Positions 42,460 through 51,083 of a stretch of DNA of 64,000 bases are shown piece by piece. The stretch comes from Rhizobium sp. CB3090. GTDB lineage: Bacteria > Pseudomonadota > Alphaproteobacteria > Rhizobiales > Rhizobiaceae. The notes under the pieces were generated by a model. That model made no database searches. It was not told the DNA's origin and saw only the letters and a list, made by a program, of their open reading frames with translations. Made by a program: the position numbers and the translations under genes. Position 1 is the first letter of the stretch; the number at the start of each line of letters is the position of its first letter. The DNA lies in the NCBI RefSeq assembly GCF_029714285.1, contig NZ_CP121662.1, positions 1,054,001 to 1,118,000 of the forward strand, given 5' to 3'.

Positions 42460-42794
42460 TTCTCGCGATGCCTCTGTAAATCCACGACATTAGTCGCGCC
42501 GGTTTCATCGACGATGGACGCGATAGTCGCTGTCGCGACCCTTGTTTGTTCTTTCCGCAAGAGCTTTGGGAAAGCATCGATATCGATGCCTAAGAACTCG
42601 CAGAGTTTCTCACGCTCGATTTCTGAGCCAACGTTCTCGCCAGCTTCAAGCTGGCTGATGATATTTTCATCGATGCCAAGCTTCTCGGCCAGCCTACAGA
42701 AGCTCCATTCGCTTTTTTGACGGTTGCGCCGAAGCATGTCACCGAAAATCCGAAGCGCAGCCTTCAGGCTGGCATCCTCTATTTCACTACTCAT
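42426..42794 (-). CDS. XRE-family helix-turn-helix regulator
   Basis: 122 aa. A Cro/CI-type HTH is visible (WSFCRLAEKLGIDENIISQL), within about residues 15-70. It overlaps the ImmA-like protease gene by 34 bp, the usual ImmR/ImmA arrangement in which the protease destroys the repressor. It probably autoregulates from the region around 42800-43000. Confidence 0.85.
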   Translation of the reverse strand: MSSEIEDASLKAALRIFGDMLRRNRQKSEWSFCRLAEKLGIDENIISQLEAGENVGSEIEREKLCEFLGIDIDAFPKLLRKEQTRVATATIASIVDETGATNVVDLQRHREKWQRTTSHPEV

Positions 42795-42866
42795 CGCTAA
42801 ACCTCATTCTATAGGAAATGATTACAGAGGGGGAGGCACCCTTTCGCGGGCGCCTCCAATGTCTGC

Positions 42867-43022
42867 TTATTTACGCCGGCTCGGCTCACTTTTGGTATCG
42901 CCGTAACCGGGCTTCGGAACGCGCTCGACAGTGGTCGTATTCGGTCGGCGCTCGGCTTCCTTCACAGGAATGAACTGGCCCGACTTAGAGTCTCTGCCGA
43001 CATCGAATGTCTTTCTGGTCAT
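42867..43022 (-). CDS. Small basic protein, 51 aa, upstream of the XRE/ImmA pair
   Basis: MTRKTFDVGRDSKSGQFIPV... ending GYGDTKSEPSRRK, preceded by GAAAGGG. It has a stop codon and codon use like its neighbours and is oriented with the XRE/ImmA pair, 72 bp upstream of the XRE start. No family recognised. It may be the first gene of the same operon or an unrelated small protein. Confidence 0.5.
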   Translation of the reverse strand: MTRKTFDVGRDSKSGQFIPVKEAERRPNTTTVERVPKPGYGDTKSEPSRRK

Positions 43023-43606
43023 CTCAAAACCCTTTCTGGGTGTGGAAAATGCCCTGAGCTAACCTCGACATTCAGAACCGAATCCTCCTATAGTGCTCTT
43101 GCTTAAGGGGCAGTCGGATGAAGTTCTGTCTGCCATGCGAACGCTCAAAGCTTATTCGCAAATTGCCGTAATCGTGGCCGCGGTCCCGGTTACGGCATCG
43201 CGGATACAGGTTCAAATCTCAAATTTTCCGGCTTTTTAGTGCCTCCTTCGTGCTGATTCGGCATCGAAGATAGGGTAAATTGCTGCACCTGTAAATGAAA
43301 AACCGTAAAAATATCGTTAAATTACAGTATTCTGTAGAATTTCTCGCGCGTTTCAGGTGAGAATTAGAATGTAACGTGAATTTTCTATTCAAGAATTTAA
43401 TCAAGGAGACTCGGCGATGCTTGCTGCACGCCGATTCTCCCTCCGATTTATGCTTCCAGTCGCTTGGAGACTGTCGGTTAATTCCAAGGATAGCTTTCCA
43501 AAATCGACAATTTTTTTGCTTTCTTCCTGATGCTAGTTCCGGACATCGAATGTGTTCGGAACCATTATTTATTTGCGCAATTCTAGGCTCGTTTTGAGTA
43601 GCTGCC
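43023..43606. other. AT-rich intergenic region left of the Tn7-like element
   Basis: 584 bp, clearly more AT-rich than the chromosome around it. It contains an inverted repeat GCCGTAA (43165-43171) / TTACGGC (43190-43196). A minus-strand open frame at 43219-43755 has atypical composition and is not credited. No gene recognised. Confidence 0.4.
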
Positions 43607-43608
43607 TG

Positions 43609-43650
43609 TGTAGTCTGACACCAACAATGTCGCGCGTTAACTAAGAAAAG
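43609..43650 (+). repeat. Candidate left end of the Tn7-like element
   Basis: Reads inward as TGT...TGACA...CAAT-GTCGCGCG (43629-43636) and ACTAAGAAAAGC. A second related block, GTAAAAATCGCAATG, lies at 43689-43703. Together they resemble an array of transposase-binding sites. The right end shows the same blocks inverted. Confidence 0.5.
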
Positions 43651-43730
43651 CGGGTAAATACAGATAGCCTTGCGACAACATCTGTGTCGTAAAAATCGCA
43701 ATGCTGTGTCACAGCTTGATGCCAGGCGAT

Positions 43731-43762
43731 CCAAAAAATGGTTTGATTGGTCCATTTTTTGG
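43731..43762. promoter_or_regulatory. 11-bp inverted repeat upstream of the HTH-nucleotidyltransferase remnant
   Basis: CCAAAAAATGG (43731-43741) and CCATTTTTTGG (43752-43762) form a perfect inverted repeat with a 10-bp spacer, about 64 bp before the start of the next gene. It may be the operator of that winged-helix protein. A T run follows, so a weak terminator is the alternative. Confidence 0.5.
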
Positions 43763-43825
43763 TTTTTTCTTTGTATTATCAGAAGAGTTGATTAGGTTTC
43801 GCCGTGTGTCTAGCGGGGCGAGAAC

Positions 43826-44383
43826 ATGTCACTGGTCGACTTTTTATTTTCAGTTCGTCAGCAGAATATGCTTCGTGCCTTGCTTCTTCATCCGGGGAAG
43901 CACTACGGTACGAACTAACTTATCTCCATCGGCGGAGCCGGTGTCGGCGCTGGACGCCACGTGCTTCAGGCTATGGAACGCTCGGGAATTGTGGTGAAGT
44001 CCTCGCGGGGAAACCAGCGTCTGTATTCGATCAATATTCACAGTCCGATCTATCGCGAGCTCAGGTCAATCTGCTTGAAGACTTTCGGGATGGCGGACGT
44101 GATCCGACAGGAACTGGAAGCAGTCCGGAGCCGCGTAGAGCTTGCGTTTCTGTTTAGATCGATGGTTCGAGGCGACGACAGGGCAGATAGCGACGTCGAT
44201 ATTCTAATCGTCGCCGACCTTGATCTTTTTGATCTGGGAGCGATGATCGAAAAGCTGCAGGATGTCTTTCAGAGGGAGATCGACCTAAGCCTCTATTCAC
44301 CTCAGGAATGGAAGGCGTTAACCGACGACATTGTTGTCAACAAAATCAAAAATGGGGAAAGGATCGACCTGATCGTTCGCTGA
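43826..44383 (+). pseudogene. Winged-HTH nucleotidyltransferase, inactivated
   Basis: From the ATG at 43826 the frame reads MSLVDFLFSVRQQNMLRALL, a winged-helix start, but meets a TAA at 43916-43918. The same frame continues to 44383 through the HTH (VLQAMERSGIVVKSSRGNQR) and a MNT-type nucleotidyltransferase domain. The catalytic GSxxRG motif reads FRSMVRG, with Arg replacing the conserved Gly, though SDVDILIV keeps the two aspartates. So it carries two damaging changes. A shorter product could start at 43949 or 43961. It lies inside the Tn7-like element as cargo. Confidence 0.75.
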
Positions 44384-44429
44384 CCCCGAGGACAATGCTT
44401 GTCGCATCAGGGGTGAAGCCTCGCCCTGA

Positions 44430-46283
44430 TTATCTGAACCAAGTGTAAGACGTGTCATCTCGCTCGCCTGGAACCGTGATATTCTCAACCTCCTTCAAGG
44501 CGTTTGAAACTTCGGAGCAGAGGTAGAATTCGGGAAATCGGCCGGCCTTTGCAATGACGGCCTTAACGTTTGAAAGACGAAGAGCAAGCTGTAGCCGTTT
44601 CAAGGTGACTTGGTGGCGTCTTACTGCTCCACGCACAGTTGCGTATTTATCATAGAATGCATGCAAATCTTCGGCGACAATGTATCGGATCAGTCGGTTC
44701 TGGCTGTTCTTTGCCATGTAGCTCGTGACGTAGCCGGCGTTGCAGAGCACTTTCAGATTATCGACTCCAATCCGTAGTATTTCGTCAGCTTCCGCCATCG
44801 TTAAATCGACAAGCGCAGCCGTACGGCACAACGACTGGATTTCTTTGGGATCCACTCGGATGGCGTCGAAGCCGACTTTATGGTTGTCCCAGGTGAGATT
44901 CCGCAGCCTCTTGGACTGAAGTAGCAATATGATTTCGGGCATTTGCAGACCACACGCTTTTGCAGCAGCGTTGAGTGGTAGCAGGTCTTCGAAGGACCCG
45001 GTCCTGTCGGGCCGTAGGCCGTCGACTACCGCTTGGAGAGCTTTTCTCGAAAACCTTTCGTTCAGCCCCACCTGACGCATTGCCTTGATGCTTGGAGAGA
45101 ATATCCCTGCTTGCCGGAATTTTGTGAATTGGGCATACGACACACCAACCATCGCCGCAGCCTCGGCTGGGAGAATGGAATCTTCCATGAGCTCGTAAGC
45201 CTTGTAAGCTGCCTCCCTGGACATCGCCCCAGAGTTCGATGAACAAACGTCCATCAAGTTCATGGCTACGGCGAATTTGCGTAGCAGGGTCGGCCTGACG
45301 CCGAACGTCTGCCGCAACTCTTTCTCTGAGAGATACCTTGCCGTATCGCTAGTGCCAAACACGTTGGCAGACTTGCTTAGAGGCAGACTTGCAAACGCAT
45401 ACTCATGCATCGCCTTTTTAACGTCGTCCCATGCCGGATCTTTCTGATGCCACATGATGCTGTAGAACCGGCCGTAGAGCTTGCCTCCGCCAATGACGGA
45501 AACGTAGTTCTTGGCTCTTTCATGAAAGACGTCCATCGCGTCATGTAATCCCGTGACGCCGCGGGAAAGGTAGTTGTACCCCTCCGCACCGGCTTGCCAC
45601 AACCGTTCGTCATCGAGAGATTCTTGATCGGCATCTTTCCCAAACAGGAGGCCGGTGCCAATGATCTGCGCTAAGTAGCCACCACGGTCCAGGCTCATAG
45701 CGTCGAGGATGCTGCCATGCCGACGAATGCCGTTGAGCCGATCGATTGCAAAACGCTCGAAGTCCGTCATCGGTCTTGGTCGGACAGCGCCGAATCCCGG
45801 ATCGATTTCTGCTACCGACAGGTTTTCGATCAGATCGTGGCAGCGTATCGAAGTTAACAAGGACCGTCCAAAATCGTTTAATGCGCAATTGTGATGCTGG
45901 CAGGTTCTGACGAATTGCAGAGGCCAGATCTTGCGCATGTAGCGCCGCGTACCGGGCATGCGTTCTGACGACTTCTCATCCTCGGCAAAACACAATGGGC
46001 AAACTCGCAAACCGGTGCGGACGTAAAACTTCTCCAGTATCGCTTCGCCGCCAACGATCCAATTCTTGCCGTCTTTTCCGATAGAGGCCCGCCGTATCTG
46101 ATCGATCGATATGCGGCTCAGCTCGGCTAATGTCTGTATGGCGACTTCTTTTCCGTTGATGACGTCGGAATACTGAAAGCCCATATCCAGACAGAAATCC
46201 GGCGCGCTCTTTACGTTTGCTGCAGCAAACCTCGAGCAGAAGCTGGTGAGGCTTTCATCTTCAAGCAACGGTACGCGGTACAT
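44430..46283 (-). CDS. tniQ: TniQ-family transposition targeting protein
   Basis: 617 aa from the ATG at 46283 (MYRVPLLEDESLTSFCSRFA). The N-terminal TniQ domain has its zinc-binding residues in VCPLCF (C95, C98) and CQHHNC (C128, H131, C133). The long C-terminal half has several helix-turn-helix-like segments (DLTMAEADEILRIGVDNLKV), as in TnsD-type target-site binders. TniQ/TnsD proteins bridge the chosen target DNA and the TnsC ring. It is last in the transposition operon, 8 bp after the ATPase gene. Confidence 0.88.
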   Translation of the reverse strand: MYRVPLLEDESLTSFCSRFAAANVKSAPDFCLDMGFQYSDVINGKEVAIQTLAELSRISIDQIRRASIGKDGKNWIVGGEAILEKFYVRTGLRVCPLCFAEDEKSSERMPGTRRYMRKIWPLQFVRTCQHHNCALNDFGRSLLTSIRCHDLIENLSVAEIDPGFGAVRPRPMTDFERFAIDRLNGIRRHGSILDAMSLDRGGYLAQIIGTGLLFGKDADQESLDDERLWQAGAEGYNYLSRGVTGLHDAMDVFHERAKNYVSVIGGGKLYGRFYSIMWHQKDPAWDDVKKAMHEYAFASLPLSKSANVFGTSDTARYLSEKELRQTFGVRPTLLRKFAVAMNLMDVCSSNSGAMSREAAYKAYELMEDSILPAEAAAMVGVSYAQFTKFRQAGIFSPSIKAMRQVGLNERFSRKALQAVVDGLRPDRTGSFEDLLPLNAAAKACGLQMPEIILLLQSKRLRNLTWDNHKVGFDAIRVDPKEIQSLCRTAALVDLTMAEADEILRIGVDNLKVLCNAGYVTSYMAKNSQNRLIRYIVAEDLHAFYDKYATVRGAVRRHQVTLKRLQLALRLSNVKAVIAKAGRFPEFYLCSEVSNALKEVENITVPGERDDTSYTWFR

Positions 46284-46290
46284 GGCCTGC

Positions 46291-47370
46291 CTACTCCTCC
46301 GACGACTTCTTCGGACTACGCTTGGTGGCCGGCGCAAACACGCCGGCACGGTTGACGGGGCGAATGATCGTCCTCCACTCAGCGGAGGCCATGACGTTGG
46401 TCTCCAGCTCGTAGTCGCCGTTCACAAGGCGGCGGTAGCCTTCCTCCCAGCTCTCCTGAGTGACCGTGTCCTTCCCGTTCTCCAGCGCGTCTTCGATCGA
46501 GTGGTATATGATTTTCATCACCAATCCCCACCTGTAATGCCCGCCGTACATCAGCCGCTCGATGAAGTCCGGCTCGACTTCGGGAGAAAGCTTGAGACCC
46601 GCACGCTGTTCGACGAGTTCGATGATGATCGCTGCCAGGTATTCGCCGTCATTCTCGAGCGTCATGTTCAAGAGGGCGAAATCATCGACACGCCGTAGCA
46701 ACTGATCCTTGGGGTCGCGCAAGACGACTTCCTTGATTTCGGGGAGTCCGACCAAGACTACGAAGATCGGCCATGTCGGATGCTGAAGCATATTCTTGAT
46801 CGTGTCCGCGATGTGAGATGGACCCTTGTATTGCGGCGACTCCAAGACGTGTTGAAAGTCGTCGATGATGACGACCCTCGTTCCCCGCCGCCTGAGATAT
46901 CGCCGAACGTCCTGAACCATCCCCTCTGTGCTTTTTCTTCGGATCACTTCGTAGTTCATTGCGCTGAGAAGCGCTTCGGCCAGATCCGGGACCGATGCCT
47001 TCGACGGCGCCTTGATATACAGAGCCGGGTAGTAAAAATTGCCATAGCCGTCCGGGACGGGCTGAAATGCCTCCTCGTCCTTCAAGACCTGCTCGATGAG
47101 GGCCGACTTTCCCATCCCGGTTTCGGCATGGATGGTCACCGCGAACGTTTCCGGGTCGAACTGTGAGACCGCCCTTTGCATCCGTTTGAGGGGCACGTCG
47201 ATCCACTTGTCGTTGGGGGTCGAGTAGTAAGCCAACTTGACCGAATGCATGATAGCGGCCGCCTTCCGCTGCATCGGAGTAAGCGCTTGAGACATCGCGT
47301 CGGCGACGGCGATGGCACCAGGATCGCCCGCGCTCGCCATTGGTGGCTTGTCAGTCTTGGAGATGGTCAT
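46291..47370 (-). CDS. tniB: TniB/TnsC-family AAA+ ATPase
   Basis: 359 aa. Walker A is AETGMGKSA (82-90) and Walker B VVIIDDF (166-172), with a sensor region VVLVGLPEIKEVV. In Tn7-like elements this ATPase polymerises on target DNA and activates the transposase once TniQ has marked a site. It is 3 bp from the transposase gene, so the two are co-translated. Confidence 0.9.
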   Translation of the reverse strand: MTISKTDKPPMASAGDPGAIAVADAMSQALTPMQRKAAAIMHSVKLAYYSTPNDKWIDVPLKRMQRAVSQFDPETFAVTIHAETGMGKSALIEQVLKDEEAFQPVPDGYGNFYYPALYIKAPSKASVPDLAEALLSAMNYEVIRRKSTEGMVQDVRRYLRRRGTRVVIIDDFQHVLESPQYKGPSHIADTIKNMLQHPTWPIFVVLVGLPEIKEVVLRDPKDQLLRRVDDFALLNMTLENDGEYLAAIIIELVEQRAGLKLSPEVEPDFIERLMYGGHYRWGLVMKIIYHSIEDALENGKDTVTQESWEEGYRRLVNGDYELETNVMASAEWRTIIRPVNRAGVFAPATKRSPKKSSEE

Positions 47371-47373
47371 GTT

Positions 47374-49749
47374 TTACTCGTCGTCTTTCCAGTCTGATTT
47401 GAAGATCGGGGGGCGCCCTGCCTTTCGAGGAGGCGCCATCGGCTCTGTAGCCGCCTGGAAACGTGTTCCCCGCATGAGGTCGGTCACCTGCACCTTGCGC
47501 GGCGGAGGTTCGTCCTTCTTTTTGCGAGGCTTCTTGTCCTTGACGGCGGGCGGCGTCGACATTGGCTCCGGGACGCCGTCCTCAGCTCGACGTGAAGCGA
47601 ATTCGTCCGGGTTGAACGTTCCTTTCGAGGGACCGATCACGGACCGCGCATCGCGGGCGTCTTCCTCGGCGCCCGCTTTCGCGTCAGAGCCGTTGTCCGG
47701 CTCGTATTCATCCTTAATATCTTCGTCGGGAAGGTTTTCGACGAGGAACAGTTGGGGGTCTGGATCGTAGTCCGGCGTCAGACGGTTGCCGGCCACATAT
47801 CCGTTGAACACCTGCTTCTCGAAGTTATCGTAGTCGTCCTTCGTGACGATGTGCGAAGCGACGCTGTGCTTGTCTTCAGAGAACTTTGCGGTGCTCATAA
47901 CCTGTCGGAGCGCCGCTCCGATGACCTTCATGTCCTGGATGTCGTGCTGGGAGTACGAAGCGTCCATAAGCCGTTTTGTCGTGACCCACTCGATCGCGGA
48001 TACGCCGTCGAAACCTGGGATCGCCGCCTTCACCCAAAAGAAGCCGTCGTCGGCGACAGTCCGGAACCCCAAAAGGCCGAGGTTGTAGGGGTTGGCCTTG
48101 ATGATCACTTCCTTGTTCGTGTAATGCGCGAAAAGGGCCTGCACTTCGGTGCTGTAGTACGGGATCCCCAGGCAGACGATGCCGGATCTCGAAATCGTGC
48201 GAGTCCCGGCCTTCATGCCGAAGATCAGTCCTTCCTTTTCAGGGTCGGTAAGCGTCAGCACGGGGTGACGGTTCGTCATCGTAGCCCAGGCATCGATAGG
48301 CTTCTGGCCATCGAGGCCCTTGTGTTTGGTGAGATGGTAACAATCGACGATAAGTCGAACGAGGCACCGAGCAAGCTCCTCGAAATCCATCGAAGCGTTT
48401 GCTTCGGATTCATAAGCACCACGGACGATGGGGTTGGAAAACGTTTGCCCGGTAAAAAGTCGAAGCCAGCGTTTGCCGGTCCTGAAAAACCGCTCGATGC
48501 GGCCGCGCAGGCGGGGCGTCCCCAACGGGGGCATGAGATGACTGCCGCAAAGCGCGAGGACGGTGTCCTGGAACTCCTCGTCGAGGTACGCACCGCCGTG
48601 GTCCGTCGCAACCTCTTCGGGAATACCATGCTGGATCCAGTCGGTCTCGGTGCCGGCCGCCCTGGCGAAGTTGTCTTTCGGCATGACCGCCATGTGCAGC
48701 GTGGCGACGCCGGACCTCCCGTTCGGGTTGGAGTCCAGGAGCCGCAGCGCAAGAATTGATCGAGTCCCGCAATCGATAGCGACCGAAGCCCAGAAACGAT
48801 CTTTCAGAGTTTCAATCTGCTCCTGATATCTCGGGCTTATGACATTCCACAGTCGCGTCTTCTTCAACAGCGTTATGATGTCGAGCTTGTCTTCGTCCAT
48901 CTCGATGCGCTCGAGAGGTCGGTACTTTCGGTTGGCGGATTTCGAGAGCTCGTTCTTGTCCCTTGCCGTCTCCTCGCCAAGCCGTCCCAGGTCGAGTAGC
49001 ATGCGCTTCTGCTCGGCAACACGCCGATAGAAGGTCCGGATGTTCTTAGGGAGAGGCAGGGGGTCGGCGCTGACTTCGTTCTCTGCATTGAGAAGCTGCC
49101 ATTGCAGGGCGATGTCGGGCTGCTTGGAAGACGCGAGCTTCCTGGCCTCGGCGTCCAGCAACTTGTTCACCCGCGGATCAAGTTTGCGCTTTGGCGGCTT
49201 CTCGTCGCCGGGATGCCCTCCATACATTAGGCAAAACGGGCTTCGGTTCCCTTCTTCAAACCTATCGAGGAGCCGCATGAAGTGGCGCGGGGTGCACATG
49301 TGATGCGTCTCGACGACAATCTTCTTCTGCCCGCCGCGCGGCGTCGGCATGCACCGTTCGAAGTCTTCGGCATACTCTTCGTAAAACTCCAATATGCTGT
49401 CATCGGACCGGGATCGAAGTCCGACTGCCTGTTCGTCAAGAAACCTAGTGAGCATTCTGGCGCGATAATTGATGTGCGGCGGGATGATCGCCGGATCGAC
49501 CATTTTTCGCTTTCGCTCGAGAGCTGCTTCCTCGGTATAGTGGTCTCTTTTGATAACGATCGCGCGGAGACGGATGCGCCGCGCGATTTCTGCATAGGAA
49601 TGAAACTCGACAGACCCTTCGCCGCCGATCTCCGTGAAGAAGTAGCCATGCTCCTTGGGAACGGGCTTAACGCGAAAGGCGGCGCCCTTCATCTCAACCC
49701 GATCGAAGATCGTGAGACGTGTCGAGGTAAAGGGTTTCATGTCGTCCAT
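47374..49749 (-). CDS. tniA: TnsB/TniA-family DDE transposase
   Basis: 791 aa. The integrase-core (RNase H-like) catalytic residues are D285 (RIEMDEDKLDI), D383 (VATDHGGAYLDEEF) and E419 (RGRIERFFRTG), and the intervening strand SVAIDCGTRSILALRL is typical. The N-terminal part contains helix-turn-helix DNA-binding domains; the C-terminal 100 residues are disordered and basic (KDKKPRKKKDEPPPRKVQVT), the TnsC contact in relatives. It cuts and joins the transposon ends. Its start overlaps the stop of the TnsA-like gene by one base. Confidence 0.92.
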   Translation of the reverse strand: MDDMKPFTSTRLTIFDRVEMKGAAFRVKPVPKEHGYFFTEIGGEGSVEFHSYAEIARRIRLRAIVIKRDHYTEEAALERKRKMVDPAIIPPHINYRARMLTRFLDEQAVGLRSRSDDSILEFYEEYAEDFERCMPTPRGGQKKIVVETHHMCTPRHFMRLLDRFEEGNRSPFCLMYGGHPGDEKPPKRKLDPRVNKLLDAEARKLASSKQPDIALQWQLLNAENEVSADPLPLPKNIRTFYRRVAEQKRMLLDLGRLGEETARDKNELSKSANRKYRPLERIEMDEDKLDIITLLKKTRLWNVISPRYQEQIETLKDRFWASVAIDCGTRSILALRLLDSNPNGRSGVATLHMAVMPKDNFARAAGTETDWIQHGIPEEVATDHGGAYLDEEFQDTVLALCGSHLMPPLGTPRLRGRIERFFRTGKRWLRLFTGQTFSNPIVRGAYESEANASMDFEELARCLVRLIVDCYHLTKHKGLDGQKPIDAWATMTNRHPVLTLTDPEKEGLIFGMKAGTRTISRSGIVCLGIPYYSTEVQALFAHYTNKEVIIKANPYNLGLLGFRTVADDGFFWVKAAIPGFDGVSAIEWVTTKRLMDASYSQHDIQDMKVIGAALRQVMSTAKFSEDKHSVASHIVTKDDYDNFEKQVFNGYVAGNRLTPDYDPDPQLFLVENLPDEDIKDEYEPDNGSDAKAGAEEDARDARSVIGPSKGTFNPDEFASRRAEDGVPEPMSTPPAVKDKKPRKKKDEPPPRKVQVTDLMRGTRFQAATEPMAPPRKAGRPPIFKSDWKDDE

Positions 49750-50486
49750 CAGTTCACCTTCCGAGCGCGGACGAACGACACGGGTTCGAACGTCAGCGCC
49801 TTGTCATCGGTGACGTGCTCGGCCAGGCCGTCACCCATCAAATTCCAAAGTGCGATCCATCCATTCCCTTCGTTGCCGAACTCCTGCACCAGCTCGAAGG
49901 CGCGGACCGGCTTGGTCTTCGTCTTGAGCAGTTCGAGCATTCGTACGCAGTCAGGAGAATTCTTGAGGCGTCGCGCCGACAAGATTTCACGTGCTCGGTA
50001 AATTTCGGCTTTCGTCACAACCTTCTCCGTGAGGATTTCAATGCGATGCGCGTAATACTTGAGGGCATGGTTACGAATATCCTCCACCGCTGCCTTCAAC
50101 AGTCCGCGCTTGTCCTTGTTCACCGGGCGCACGCAATAGAGAACCACTTCTCCATTGTCATAGACCACCTTCAAGTCGGCCCAGTGCTCACGCTCGATGC
50201 CGCAGCGATCGGTGTACTTGATAGGGCCGAACTGCGCTTCAACGGATCGGACGCCCTGCATCGCCCAGAAGACGACCGCGCAGTCCCGCTCGAAAAGGCT
50301 CTCAAACACCAAGTAGACGTTCGTGCCGGGCGCGCACATGAGGATGCGGCAGGAGGAGCGCGACTTCTTGGCTACGCGACGGCCGGCAGGTGAGGCTACG
50401 ACGTCGCGGTAAACCGTGAGACCGTAAACCTCCTCGATCGACTGCTTATATTTGCGCGCCTCGGTCGATCGTCGACACGATGCCAC
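49749..50486 (-). CDS. TnsA-like endonuclease, with an altered active-site residue
   Basis: 245 aa. The restriction-endonuclease-like core is recognisable: E62 (VFESLFERD), D104 (REHWADLKVVYDNGEV) and then VLYCVRPVNK, where relatives usually have VEVKP. The catalytic Lys therefore appears as Arg (R120), although K124 lies close by. The C-terminal half has a winged-helix-like region (AEIYRAREILSARRLKNSPD). TnsA nicks the 5' ends so that transposition is cut-and-paste. It precedes the transposase gene directly, which supports the assignment. The start overlaps the small upstream gene. Confidence 0.75.
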   Translation of the reverse strand: MASCRRSTEARKYKQSIEEVYGLTVYRDVVASPAGRRVAKKSRSSCRILMCAPGTNVYLVFESLFERDCAVVFWAMQGVRSVEAQFGPIKYTDRCGIEREHWADLKVVYDNGEVVLYCVRPVNKDKRGLLKAAVEDIRNHALKYYAHRIEILTEKVVTKAEIYRAREILSARRLKNSPDCVRMLELLKTKTKPVRAFELVQEFGNEGNGWIALWNLMGDGLAEHVTDDKALTFEPVSFVRARKVN

Positions 50487-50604
50487 CTCGGTAGCCTTCG
50501 TCAGGTTCCGCTACGTACGTCTTGCGTTCATAGGTGGCCTTCCAAGGCATATAGCCGGCGCGGACATAGTAGACCGCCTCGAGACGAGAAAGAGCCTGAA
50601 TCAT
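50446..50604 (-). CDS. Small transposon-encoded protein, 52 aa
   Basis: Starts at the ATG at 50604 (MIQALSRLEAVYYVRAGYMP) with GGAAG upstream and ends within the first codons of the TnsA-like gene (41-bp overlap). It lies 21 bp after the accessory gene at 50625 in the same operon. No family recognised; the tight packing supports that it is real. Confidence 0.55.
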   Translation of the reverse strand: MIQALSRLEAVYYVRAGYMPWKATYERKTYVAEPDEGYRGGIVSTIDRGAQI

Positions 50605-50624
50605 GGCGATGCTTCCCTTCGCAA

Positions 50625-51077
50625 TCAGACCGCTTCGCAGACAGCCATCTGGGAACCAGGACGCAAGTCGCGAACACGTTTCAGAAACGTCTTGTAGGAA
50701 CCCGTACGAAGGCCCATGCGATAGGCTTCCGCGCTTAGAAGGAGCCAGCCGAAGCTTAGCGGCTTCTTGAACGGACAATAGTAGGTGACGTATTCCAGGG
50801 CAAAGATGCACTGAATGACCGTCTCGTCATAGCTGAAAGCCTTGCTGCGCTGGCGCTGAAACCATTCGCGGAGTGCGACCGATCGGTTGATGCGGTCTTC
50901 GAAGCCGCGCACGTAGTCGATCTGAAACGTTATGCGGAACTCCTCGTTCACGAATACCAGGTCTTTCGCTGGATCGGGCTTCGCAGCCTCGCTGAGACGG
51001 CTTCCCAGACGGTAGTCTGAGAAGAGCTTGTTCTCGAGATTCTCGTAATCCTGCTTGGTCGTTGCGATATTCATCAC
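50625..51077 (-). CDS. Transposon accessory protein B, unknown function
   Basis: 150 aa, mostly helical. It shares a clear pattern with the product of the next upstream gene (51084-51554): WFQRQRSKAFSYDETVIQC against WLERQRGRYFTREETTLQC, and SYKTFLKRVRDL against SYSTFRARVADL. The pair are therefore diverged duplicates. The SYxTF..RV.DL segment recalls helix-turn-helix parts of Mu/TniA-type transposases, which suggests DNA binding. No known Tn7 component is matched. Confidence 0.7.
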   Translation of the reverse strand: MMNIATTKQDYENLENKLFSDYRLGSRLSEAAKPDPAKDLVFVNEEFRITFQIDYVRGFEDRINRSVALREWFQRQRSKAFSYDETVIQCIFALEYVTYYCPFKKPLSFGWLLLSAEAYRMGLRTGSYKTFLKRVRDLRPGSQMAVCEAV

Positions 51078-51083
51078 AGCCCC

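Noticed and set aside
43200..43240. A GGTTCAAATC sequence resembling the T-arm of a tRNA gene
   Set aside because: The flanking bases do not pair to form a T stem and no anticodon or acceptor stem can be built, so neither a tRNA nor a tRNA-derived attachment site is supported.
43219..43755. A 178-codon minus-strand frame in the AT-rich region
   Set aside because: It has no ribosome binding site, cysteine- and asparagine-rich composition unlike its neighbours, and crosses the candidate transposon end.
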